In this document: positions 27,146 to 35,488 of the stretch, piece by piece
Numbering within the stretch: position 1 is the first letter of the stretch
How the letters are laid out: each line of letters starts with the position of its first letter
Source: JBFIHF01 sp964411125
Lineage (GTDB): Bacteria > Myxococcota_A > Bradymonadia > Bradymonadales > Bradymonadaceae
NCBI GenBank assembly: GCA_964411125.1
Contig: CAYPJU010000010.1
Coordinates: forward strand, 43,304-107,303
Reading direction: 5' to 3'
Length of the DNA stretch: 64,000 nucleotides
Position numbers and translations under genes: made by a program
The notes under the pieces: generated by a model
What the model was told of the DNA's origin: nothing
Databases searched by the model: none
The model's input: only the letters and a program-made list of their open reading frames with translations

Positions 27146-27310
27146 GTGAAAGAGCTGGAAAAAGTAGTCAAGACGCTCGAGGCCAAGCTCGAGAAAGTCG
27201 CGGAGCGACGCGACGCGGTGGCTCGCGAAATCGAGACGACCCGGACGCAGATTACGGAAATCGAGTCGGGGCTCACCCTGCTCAAGAAGATGGCGAACAC
27301 GAACGGATAG
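27146..27310 (+). CDS. Small coiled-coil protein
   Basis: A 54-aa protein that is almost wholly coiled coil (KELEKVVKTLEAKLEKVAER and onward, with heptad Leu/Val). GTG 27146 is preceded at five bases by GAAGGAG, which fixes the start; a longer frame from 27107 lacks a ribosome site. It follows the coiled-coil winged-helix gene and may pair with its N-terminal helix. No family recognised. Confidence 0.68.
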   Translation: MKELEKVVKTLEAKLEKVAERRDAVAREIETTRTQITEIESGLTLLKKMANTNG

Positions 27311-27440
27311 AGCTTGCAGGCGCGGCGAGTGCCTCTCTCACGGTCTGCAATCGCCTCGGCCCCCCGCGGCGCATTGCGAATCGGGGCGTTCCGCGCTATG
27401 TATCGCGCGCGTCGGCACTTCGCCGCCGCGAGGTGTTCCC

Positions 27441-28421
27441 ATGCCCACCCTGCGTAAAGATCCGATTGGCGGCCGATGGGTGATCATCGCCACCGAACGA
27501 AGCAAGCGCCCTCGCGACTACCAGACCACGGCCGTGCTCCAGGAGGGCGACTTCTGCCCCTTCTGCCGCGGGAACGAGGACTCGACGCCTCCCTCCATCG
27601 TGGAGTACCCGGGCAAGGACGGCTGGTCGGTCCGCGTCGTCCCGAACAAGTACCCTGCGCTGCGCGTCGAAGGAGAGGTCTCCCGGCGAGGGGTCGGGGT
27701 CTACGACGAGCTGTCGGGGATCGGGGCACACGAGGTGATCATCGAGTCGGCGGACCATTGCACCGACCTCGCAGAGCTCCCCGTCACCCAGATCGAACAG
27801 GTGCTCCGCGCCTGGCGCGACAGGATCCGAGACCTGCGCAACGACTCGCGGCTCGAGTGCTCGATCGTCTTCAAGAATCACGGCGCCCAGGCGGGAGCGT
27901 CTCTCGAGCACGCCCATAGCCAACTCATCGCTCTTCCGATCGTGCCCAAGCGGCTACAGGAAGAGCTCGAAGGAGCGCGCAAGTACCAGCAGTTCCGAGA
28001 TCGAAACGTCTTCATCGACATCGTCGAGCAAGAGACCCGCACCGGAGAACGGCTGGTCTACGAAAACGAAGACATCGTGGTCATCGCGCCGTACGCGTCG
28101 CGGTTTCCCTTCGAACTGTGGCTCCTTCCGCGACATCACGAACCGTGGTACGAGAACGCGCAGGCGCGGACGTACTTCAACCTCGCCGACGCCCTCAGCG
28201 TGGTCTGCCGGAAGCTCAACAAGGCGCTCGACCGGCCACCTTACAACCTGATGTTGCACTCGGCGCCGTACACGAACGAAGACATGTCCCACTTCCAGTG
28301 GCACCTGGAGCTGATCCCGACCCTCACGAAGGTAGCCGGGTTCGAATGGGGCACGGGCTTCTACATCAACCCGACACCGCCCGAAGACGCCGCGCGACAT
28401 TTACGCGAAATCGAAATTTGA
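27441..28421 (+). CDS. galT: Galactose-1-phosphate uridylyltransferase family
   Basis: A 326-aa GalT/HIT-superfamily nucleotidylyltransferase. It has the N-terminal DPIGGRWVIIATERSKRP, CPFC zinc pair (about residues 39-42), SLEHAHSQ carrying the nucleophile region HxHxQ (classic GalT has HPHGQ) and the second-half HFQWHLELIP. In the Leloir pathway it swaps galactose-1-P with UDP-glucose. The next gene, glgA, starts nine bases on. ATG 27441 has GAGGTG five bases upstream. The HAHSQ variant leaves room for a related hexose-1-P nucleotidylyltransferase such as an ADP-glucose phosphorylase, which would suit a glycogen role. Confidence 0.83.
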   Translation: MPTLRKDPIGGRWVIIATERSKRPRDYQTTAVLQEGDFCPFCRGNEDSTPPSIVEYPGKDGWSVRVVPNKYPALRVEGEVSRRGVGVYDELSGIGAHEVIIESADHCTDLAELPVTQIEQVLRAWRDRIRDLRNDSRLECSIVFKNHGAQAGASLEHAHSQLIALPIVPKRLQEELEGARKYQQFRDRNVFIDIVEQETRTGERLVYENEDIVVIAPYASRFPFELWLLPRHHEPWYENAQARTYFNLADALSVVCRKLNKALDRPPYNLMLHSAPYTNEDMSHFQWHLELIPTLTKVAGFEWGTGFYINPTPPEDAARHLREIEI

Positions 28422-28430
28422 GATTGGATC

Positions 28431-30338
28431 ATGGACCTTACGAAATTCATCAAGACGAAAGACGATACGCATCTGGACGCGTCGAAGACGACGAACGTGC
28501 TCTTCGCGACCAGCGAGGTGGCCCCGTTCTCGAAGACCGGCGGGCTCGGAGACGTCGCCGCTAGCCTCCCGAAGGCACTGGCTGAGCGAGGACATCGCGT
28601 TTCGGTCATCACGCCGCTGTACGGACACCTCGACCCCGACCGCATGCACCTCGCGCGGCGCCTCAAGACGCTCTCGGTGCCCCGTAAGGCGAAGTCGCAG
28701 AACCAGATCGAAGCGACGATCTGGGAGGGACGCTTCGACGGTGGCGTGCGCATCTTCTTCGTCGACTGCCCCGAGTACTTCGGCCGCACCGGGGTCTACG
28801 GCTACGAGGGCGATACGTTCGAGGACAACGCGGAGCGCTTCGCGTTCTTCTCGCGCGCCGTCGTCGAGTTCCTGCTGCAGTTCGACATCCCGGTCGACGT
28901 CCTGCACTGCAACGACTGGCACACGGCCCTCGCTCCGCTCTACATGGAGCACTACTACAAGAAAGAGCTCGGGAAGGTCGGGACTGTCCTGACGCTGCAC
29001 AACGCGGCCTACCAGGGAACCTTCGACAAGAAAGAGTTCGATTCGACCGGCCTGCCCAAGTCGACGTTCCTCAAAGAGGACAAGCTCGCTCAGAACGGTT
29101 CGGTGAACTACCTCAAGGGCGGAATCGTCTACAGCGACTGGGTGACCGCGGTCAGCCCGACCTACTCGGAAGAATTGAAGACCGAGAAAGGTGGCTTCGG
29201 GCTGCACGAACTCTTCCAGGAGCGCGACGACCGCCTCCGAGGCATCTTGAACGGCGCGGACTACAGCGTCTGGTCGCCGGAGCGCGACCACCATGTTGCA
29301 GTTCGTTACAGTCAAGAGCATCTCAACGGGAAGCGTCGAAACAAGGCGGAGCTGCAGCACGAGTTCGGCCTCCCCGTCCGCCCGCTGCTCCCGCTCGTCG
29401 GCTTCGTCGGACGGCTCACGGAGCAGAAGGGGCTCGACATGTTCGTGCCCGCAGTTCGAAAGCTCCTCAAAGAGGCGGAGACCGAACGGGACGGCTTCCA
29501 GGTCGTCATCCTCGGCGAAGGCGACGCGAAGTACCGCAAAGCGATCTCGAAGCTCGTCGACGAGTTTCCTACCCGCGTCGCGGCGCGTTTCGAATACGAC
29601 GACACCGGCGCGCACCGTATCTTCGCCGGAGTCGACATCCTCGCGATGCCGAGCGAGTACGAGCCGTGCGGCCTCACCCAGATTTACGCCATGAAGTACG
29701 GCGCCCTTCCGGTGGTTCATTCGACCGGCGGCCTGGCGGACACCGTCCGAGACGCCGACTCGACCAAAGGGACCGGCTTCGTGTTCGACAAGTACACGAA
29801 GGCCGGGTTCACGCAGTCGCTGTCACGCGCCGTCGGCAAATACAGGCATCACCGTCAGTGGCGACCGCTGATGATCAACGCGATGAGCGCAGACTTCTCG
29901 TGGTCTCAATCCGCCCGGCAGTACGAGGATCTCTACCTCGACCTTCGCGGCTGGAAGCCGGCCAAGAAAGAGGAGAAGCCGGCAAAGGCGGATAAGCCGG
30001 CCAAGAAGTCGACAGGGAAGAAGAAGACCTCGGCGAAAGCGGAGAAAGAGAAGTCGACCGAAAAAGAGGCCAAGGCCGAGAAGTCGACCGCCGCCAAAAA
30101 GACGGCTGCCAAGAAATCGACGACCTCTAAGCCGAAGGGGAAGAAGACCGAAGAGAAGTCCGCGGACGCCGAGGAGACCGCCCCGAAGAAGAAAGCTCCG
30201 GCCAAGAAGGCCGCCGCAAAGAAGACCACTGCGAAGAAGACGACGAAGAAAGCCCCGTCGACCAAGGCCGCGGCGAAGAAAGCTCCGGCGAAAAAGACGA
30301 CGAAGAAGTCGCCCTCCAAAACCGAAGACAAGAAGTAA
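28431..30338 (+). CDS. glgA: Glycogen synthase with histone-H1-like lysine/alanine tail
   Basis: ADP-glucose-dependent glycogen synthase (GT5) in residues ~20-507: KTGGLGDV ADP-glucose loop, HCNDWHTAL, and the C-terminal EYEPCGLTQIYAMKYG catalytic Glu motif. Family members are ~480 aa; this one is 635 aa. Residues from about 508 to the end form a tail made almost wholly of Lys, Ala, Thr, Ser, Pro and Glu with KKAPAKKAAAKK-type repeats, like histone H1 or the HU-tail proteins of some bacteria. The tail has no known role in GlgA; glycogen, nucleic acid or polyphosphate binding are possible. Nine bases separate it from galT and five from the next carboxyltransferase, so all are probably one transcript. 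Confidence 0.93.
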   Translation: MDLTKFIKTKDDTHLDASKTTNVLFATSEVAPFSKTGGLGDVAASLPKALAERGHRVSVITPLYGHLDPDRMHLARRLKTLSVPRKAKSQNQIEATIWEGRFDGGVRIFFVDCPEYFGRTGVYGYEGDTFEDNAERFAFFSRAVVEFLLQFDIPVDVLHCNDWHTALAPLYMEHYYKKELGKVGTVLTLHNAAYQGTFDKKEFDSTGLPKSTFLKEDKLAQNGSVNYLKGGIVYSDWVTAVSPTYSEELKTEKGGFGLHELFQERDDRLRGILNGADYSVWSPERDHHVAVRYSQEHLNGKRRNKAELQHEFGLPVRPLLPLVGFVGRLTEQKGLDMFVPAVRKLLKEAETERDGFQVVILGEGDAKYRKAISKLVDEFPTRVAARFEYDDTGAHRIFAGVDILAMPSEYEPCGLTQIYAMKYGALPVVHSTGGLADTVRDADSTKGTGFVFDKYTKAGFTQSLSRAVGKYRHHRQWRPLMINAMSADFSWSQSARQYEDLYLDLRGWKPAKKEEKPAKADKPAKKSTGKKKTSAKAEKEKSTEKEAKAEKSTAAKKTAAKKSTTSKPKGKKTEEKSADAEETAPKKKAPAKKAAAKKTTAKKTTKKAPSTKAAAKKAPAKKTTKKSPSKTEDKK

Positions 30339-30343
30339 TCGCC

Positions 30344-31888
30344 ATGGCAACGACGCTGGAACGACTCGAAGAACTCAATCGTGCCGCCCAGTTGGGCGGC
30401 GGTGAACAACGCATCGCGCGCCAGCATGACGCGGGGAAGATGACGGCGCGGGAGCGCATCGACCTCTTCCTCGACGCCGGGACGTTCATCGAACTCGACC
30501 GATTCAAGACCCACCGCTGCACCGATTTCGGGATGGAGGACAACCGCATCCCGGGAGACGGTGTCGTCACCGGCTACGGGAAGGTGGACGGGCGCCTGGT
30601 CTACGTTTTCGCGCAGGACTTCACCGTCTTCGGTGGGAGCCTCTCCGGCGCGTATGCCGAGAAGATCTGCAAAGTGATGGAGCTGGCGATGAAGGTCGGC
30701 GCTCCCGTCATCGGGCTCAACGACTCCGGCGGCGCTCGAATTCAGGAAGGTGTCGTGAGCCTCGCCGGCTACGCGGACATCTTCTACCGCAACACGCGGG
30801 CGAGCGGCGTCGTTCCGCAGATTTCGGCGATCATGGGCCCTTGCGCCGGCGGCGCGGTCTACAGTCCTGCGATCACCGACTTCATCTTCATGGTCCAGGA
30901 CACGAGCTACATGTTCATCACTGGCCCCGACGTCGTGAAGACCGTGACGAGTCAGGAGGTCACCAAGCAGGAGCTCGGCGGCGCGCACGTCCACAGCGAA
31001 ACCTCGGGCGTGTCACACTTCGAGTGCCAGAACGAAGAAGAGTGCATCGCCCGGATTCGTGAACTGCTGTCTTTCCTGCCATCGAACAACGCCGAAGACC
31101 CGCCGTTCGTCGCCTCTGGCGACGACGTGAACCGACGCGACCAGAAGCTCGAAGGGCTCGTCCCCGAAAACCCTTCGAAGCCCTACGACATCACCGAGCT
31201 GATCTCCACGGTCGTGGACGACAACTACTTCTTCGAGGTGCAGGAACACTTCGCCAAGAACATCGTCGTCGGGTTTGCGCGTCTGGGGGGATATTCGGTC
31301 GGGATCATCGCGAACCAGCCGAGCCATCTCGCGGGCTGTCTCGACATCAACGCGAGCGTCAAGGCGGGCCGATTCGTTCGATTCTGCGACGCCTTCAACA
31401 TCCCGCTGGTGACCCTCGTCGACGTCCCCGGATTCCTCCCCGGCGTGGACCAGGAATACGGGGGCATCATCAAGCACGGCGCGAAGTTGCTCTACGCCTA
31501 CGCGGAGGCGACGGTCCCGAAGGTGACCCTCATCACCCGCAAGGCTTACGGTGGAGCGTACGATGTGATGGCGTCCAAGCACATCGGCGCGGATATCAAC
31601 TACGCCTACCCCACGGCGGAGATCGCGGTGATGGGGCCGGACGGTGCCGTGAACATCATCTTCCGAAACGAGCTCGCCGACGCCGACGATCCGGTGGCGA
31701 AGAAGGACGAGCTCGTCGCCGATTACCGGGACAAGTTCGCGAACCCGTTCAAGGCCGCCGAACTGGGCTACATCGACGAGGTGATCGACCCCCTCGACAC
31801 CCGCCCTCGCCTGATCCGAGCGCTCGAGATGCTGCAGAACAAGCGGGAGGAGAACCCCCCGAAGAAACATGGCAACATCCCGCTCTGA
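30344..31888 (+). CDS. Second acyl-CoA carboxylase carboxyltransferase subunit
   Basis: A 514-aa biotin-dependent carboxyltransferase closely related to the one at 46-1629 but without its charged N-terminal extension. Motifs: GGARIQEGVVSLAGYADIF, GPCAGGAVYSPAITDFI, DVPGFLPGVDQEYGGIIKHG and KAYGGAYDVMASKHIG. The family includes propionyl-CoA carboxylase beta and methylmalonyl-CoA decarboxylase alpha; I cannot tell which. It begins five bases after glgA with a weak ribosome site, and the sulfatase-family gene begins inside its last codons. No biotin carboxylase gene is nearby. Confidence 0.92.
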   Translation: MATTLERLEELNRAAQLGGGEQRIARQHDAGKMTARERIDLFLDAGTFIELDRFKTHRCTDFGMEDNRIPGDGVVTGYGKVDGRLVYVFAQDFTVFGGSLSGAYAEKICKVMELAMKVGAPVIGLNDSGGARIQEGVVSLAGYADIFYRNTRASGVVPQISAIMGPCAGGAVYSPAITDFIFMVQDTSYMFITGPDVVKTVTSQEVTKQELGGAHVHSETSGVSHFECQNEEECIARIRELLSFLPSNNAEDPPFVASGDDVNRRDQKLEGLVPENPSKPYDITELISTVVDDNYFFEVQEHFAKNIVVGFARLGGYSVGIIANQPSHLAGCLDINASVKAGRFVRFCDAFNIPLVTLVDVPGFLPGVDQEYGGIIKHGAKLLYAYAEATVPKVTLITRKAYGGAYDVMASKHIGADINYAYPTAEIAVMGPDGAVNIIFRNELADADDPVAKKDELVADYRDKFANPFKAAELGYIDEVIDPLDTRPRLIRALEMLQNKREENPPKKHGNIPL

Positions 31889-33992
31889 GTCCTCGAGCGA
31901 AGAGCCCATCCCACCACCGGGGATGGGCCCCCCCACGCTGCGCACGTCCCTGCGCGAAGCAGCATCCATCTCCATCCTCGGCGCTGTCGTCGTCGGTCTC
32001 TACGCCCTGAGCGAAGAGATCGCCCGCTCCATGTACTGGGGCTTTCACTGGATGATCTGGAGCCGCACGGGCGCGGTCGTCGCCCTCGCCTGGGCCGTCG
32101 GCTCTCTCCTGGTCCTGTGCTCCCGAGCTCTCGGCCGAATTCCCGCGTCGCGCTACGTCGGCGTCGGCGTGGTCGCAGGGGTGATTGCGGGTTCGATGGG
32201 ATGGGGTCTGTACACCGATGCGACGCGGACGACGGCCCTCACAGCGTTCGGCTCGGTGGTAATCCTCGCGGTCCGGCGCGTGTTCGGGGTGTCGTGGAGC
32301 GACTGGGCCCGGTCGACCGGGCCCGCCCTCCCCTTCACGCTTTGCGGCGTGATCACGTTCCTCTGGGTCCTCCATTTACAGTACGCGCCGCTCCGCGCGA
32401 GCAACTACGAGGGTCTGCTCGCCCTGTTTCTGATGGTGTGGTCGCTGGGCGTTCTCGGGACGACGCTTCTTAGCGCGTGGAGTCCCGAGCACCCCCGCCG
32501 AATCTGGACGAACCGTGCGGCGTGGGTCGGCGTCGCCATTGCGGCGGCATGCGCCCCGTGGTGGTTTTTCGGTCGCTACACTCCGCCGAAGATCGGCCTC
32601 GTGATCCTGGCAGTGCTCTCGGCCGAAATTTTTCGGGTTCAGACCCTCTCCTCACCCCGCTGGCGTCCACGAGGGATGGCCGTCCCGGCGGTGTGGTGCG
32701 GCGCGGCGCTCGTGTTCCTTCTCGCTTCGGACGTGCCGGAGCGCTACGGACCTGTAGGGGTTCTCTCGCTGTCGGGCGGAACGGTTTCGGTGCTCTCGAG
32801 CCCTCTCGACGACCGGGACGACGACAGTTACCTCGCCGCAGACTCGGGGGGCCTCGACCCCGACGACTCCGACGCGACGGCGGGTGCGCCGGACCACCTG
32901 GCGCTGGCTCTGTCGTCCCCTCTCCCGAGCTCCCGGTTGGCAGTAGACCACGTGGTGGTGTTCATCATCGACGCGCTGCGCTCGGAAGCGTTCACGGCGA
33001 CTCGCACTCCGTTTCTCGCGGGTCCCGAGAGCGAGTTCATCGACTTTCGCCGCGGCTATTCGCCGAGCAACGTCACCGCGATCGCTCTCCCGAAACTCGT
33101 GGACGGCTCGCTCCCGGCCCCGCCCGGATTCCGGGGGAAGATCGGGCTCTTCGAGTCGCTCCCCCCCGACGTGGACGCCGGGTTCTTCATCTTCACGAAT
33201 TTCCTCGGGAACTGGGAAGCTTCCCAGTTCTCCGTCGACGAATCGGTCCTATTCCGCCACGAGACGCCGAAGGAGAACGGCAGATTCGCGCCCGTGGTGC
33301 TGGAATGGATGGAGCACCGTTTTTCGGCGGACACGCAGGGTCGGACGGTCTCCGTCGTCTACTTCTCGGACCCCCATGCGCCGTATCACTGCACCCTGCC
33401 CCGCAAACAGAGCTACGAGTGCTACCTGCAGGAGATCGAGGCGGTGGACCGGTTCGCGGCGGATGTGGTGGCGCACCTCTCCCGGGTGGGGCTCCTCGAC
33501 GAGACGTTGATCCTCATCACGGCCGACCACGGCGAGGAATTCGGTGAACACGGCTACACCCACCACAACTCCAACCTCTTCGAGCCGCAGATCCGCGTGC
33601 CGGTCTTCGTGCGGATTCCCGGCGCGCCGTCCCGAAAAGTCGACGTCCCCGTGTCGGGTGGGAGTGTACCCGCGACGGTCCGCGACGCTCTCGGCCTCGC
33701 CCCCGAGCCGACCTGGTTCTACCCGTCGCTGCTTCCGCTGGGGATGGGGCAGACGCACACCTTCCCGGCCCCGGTCGTCCACCAGTGGCAAGACGAGGAC
33801 TACTACGTCCGCGTCCCGATCCGCCGAACCGCGATCATCGAAGGCGACCGAAAGCTCCAAATCGACTGGCGCACGGGTCGCTTCGACGTATCGAGACCAG
33901 AGGAATCGGACGCGCTAGTGCGGGACAAAAAAATACGCGCCGAGATGTCGGCGCGTTGGTTGCGATCGGGGAACGTACGGCCGGCGAATTAA
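31869..33992 (+). CDS. Membrane sulfatase-superfamily (alkaline phosphatase fold) protein
   Basis: A 707-aa protein: about five to seven N-terminal membrane segments (residues ~30-280), an Asp-rich spacer, then a periplasmic alkaline-phosphatase-superfamily domain. Metal-site motifs: VVFIIDALRSEAF (first Asp), ITADHGEEFGEHG (Asp-His) and VYFSDPHAPYH. Typical of LtaS-like or phosphoethanolamine-transferase-like and sulfatase members; there is no CxPxR formylglycine motif, so a Ser/Thr nucleophile (in SPSNVTAIALPK) is more likely and it is not a classic sulfatase. The ATG overlaps the upstream gene by 20 bases. Its TAA shares TTAA with the citrate synthase stop on the other strand. Confidence 0.75.
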   Translation: MATSRSESSSEEPIPPPGMGPPTLRTSLREAASISILGAVVVGLYALSEEIARSMYWGFHWMIWSRTGAVVALAWAVGSLLVLCSRALGRIPASRYVGVGVVAGVIAGSMGWGLYTDATRTTALTAFGSVVILAVRRVFGVSWSDWARSTGPALPFTLCGVITFLWVLHLQYAPLRASNYEGLLALFLMVWSLGVLGTTLLSAWSPEHPRRIWTNRAAWVGVAIAAACAPWWFFGRYTPPKIGLVILAVLSAEIFRVQTLSSPRWRPRGMAVPAVWCGAALVFLLASDVPERYGPVGVLSLSGGTVSVLSSPLDDRDDDSYLAADSGGLDPDDSDATAGAPDHLALALSSPLPSSRLAVDHVVVFIIDALRSEAFTATRTPFLAGPESEFIDFRRGYSPSNVTAIALPKLVDGSLPAPPGFRGKIGLFESLPPDVDAGFFIFTNFLGNWEASQFSVDESVLFRHETPKENGRFAPVVLEWMEHRFSADTQGRTVSVVYFSDPHAPYHCTLPRKQSYECYLQEIEAVDRFAADVVAHLSRVGLLDETLILITADHGEEFGEHGYTHHNSNLFEPQIRVPVFVRIPGAPSRKVDVPVSGGSVPATVRDALGLAPEPTWFYPSLLPLGMGQTHTFPAPVVHQWQDEDYYVRVPIRRTAIIEGDRKLQIDWRTGRFDVSRPEESDALVRDKKIRAEMSARWLRSGNVRPAN

Positions 33993-35236
33993 CGCTGGTC
34001 GAGGGCGGGGACGTCCCGCTCCGGCTCACCGATGTAGATCTGACGGGGACGGTGGATGCGCGACTTCGGATCGTCCCGCCACTCCTTCCACTGCGCGATC
34101 CACCCGGGGAGTCGACCGAGCGCGAACATCACCGTGAACATGTCGGTCGGGATGCCGAGAGCGCGGTAGATGATACCGCTGTAGAAGTCGACGTTCGGGT
34201 AGAGCTTCCGCTCGACGAAGTACGGGTCTTCGAGAGCCTTCTTCTCGAGAGCTTTCGCCACGTCGAGCGAGGGGTCCTCCACACCGAGCTGGTCGAGGAC
34301 TTCGTCCGCCGACTTCTTGATGATCCGAGCGCGGGGGTCGAAGTTCTTGTAGACGCGGTGGCCGAATCCCATCAGGCGAACGCCCGAGGACTTGTCCTTG
34401 GCGAGCTCGAGGAAGGAGTCGGCGTCGCCGTCGGACGCTTCGATCTCCTCGAGCATTTCGATGACGGCCTGGTTGGCTCCACCGTGCAACGGTCCCCACA
34501 ACGCGTTGATGCCGGCGGCGATCGACGCGTAGAGGTTCACGTGCGAGCTTCCCACCATGCGCACGGTCGAGGCCGAGCAGTTCTGCTCGTGGTCGGCGTG
34601 GAGAATCAGGAGCTTGTTGAGAGCGTCCTCGAGGACGGGATTGGCGTCGCCGTACAGCATGTTGACGAAGTCGCCGACGTAGTCTTCGGTCGCTCCGGGC
34701 TCGATGAAGTCGAGTCCGCGGGTGCGTCGATATCCCATCGCGACGAGCGCCTTGAACTTGGCGAGCAGCCGAACGATGTCGACGTCGCGATCGTCGGACG
34801 GCTCGTAGTAGCCCGACAGCGAGACGACGATGGAGGAGAGGGCCGCCATCGGATGCAGGTTCTTCGGGAGCGCGTTGTATTGATCGACCAGCTCCGACGG
34901 GATCGAAGCGTGCTCGTTGAGCCGTGCGCGGAAGTCGTCGAGCTCGCCCTTCGTCGGGAGCTTCTCCCAGATGAGGAGGTACATCACCTCCTCGAACGAG
35001 GTCTGCTCGGCGATCTGCTCGATCGGATAGCCACGATAGCGAAGTACTCCCTTCTCACCATCGATGAAGGTGATGGAGCTCTTGCACGATCCGGTGCTCG
35101 TGTACCCCGGGTCCAGGGTGATCGCTCCGGTGTTGCCGCGGAGCCTGGAGACGTCGATGCCGACCTCCCCTTCCGTGCCGACGACAACGTCGAAATCGTA
35201 AGAATTGCTCCCAAGCTGAAGCGTGGCTTTTTCCAT
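33989..35236 (-). CDS. gltA: Citrate synthase
   Basis: Condenses oxaloacetate and acetyl-CoA to citrate, first step of the TCA cycle. The 415-aa length fits type II bacterial citrate synthase. Catalytic blocks seen: GPLHGGANQAVIEML (first His), GFGHRVYKNFDPRARIIK (second His) and an Asp in the DPYFVERKLYPNVDFYSGI block, plus the N-terminal DGEKGVLRYRGYPIEQIAE. It converges on the sulfatase-family gene with a four-base overlap in a palindromic TTAA. The upstream ~250 bases hold no gene; a TATACG hexamer near 35250 on this strand is the only promoter hint I see. Confidence 0.96.
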   Translation of the reverse strand: MEKATLQLGSNSYDFDVVVGTEGEVGIDVSRLRGNTGAITLDPGYTSTGSCKSSITFIDGEKGVLRYRGYPIEQIAEQTSFEEVMYLLIWEKLPTKGELDDFRARLNEHASIPSELVDQYNALPKNLHPMAALSSIVVSLSGYYEPSDDRDVDIVRLLAKFKALVAMGYRRTRGLDFIEPGATEDYVGDFVNMLYGDANPVLEDALNKLLILHADHEQNCSASTVRMVGSSHVNLYASIAAGINALWGPLHGGANQAVIEMLEEIEASDGDADSFLELAKDKSSGVRLMGFGHRVYKNFDPRARIIKKSADEVLDQLGVEDPSLDVAKALEKKALEDPYFVERKLYPNVDFYSGIIYRALGIPTDMFTVMFALGRLPGWIAQWKEWRDDPKSRIHRPRQIYIGEPERDVPALDQR

Positions 35237-35488
35237 TCGTCGTGACTCCGTATACGCAGAAATCCATCAGTTTCGGACTGTGGATTGAGGCGGAGAACCT
35301 ATCAGCAATCTGCCATGTTGCCAAGGAGCCCCGCGGCCCCCCGACCCGCCCTTCTCAGATGGTGGATCCCCATCCCTCGGCACGAACCAGCCTCCCCGCC
35401 TGCAGAACCGGTCCTGTCATTTTCGAAGACGGCGTCCACGCCGGAGAGCCTCAGACTGCGTGAGCCGTCGAACTTCGCGGCCCGAAGC

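Noticed and set aside
35242..35463. 73-codon frame in the gltA upstream region
   Set aside because: No ribosome site, no domain and it overlaps the expected gltA promoter.
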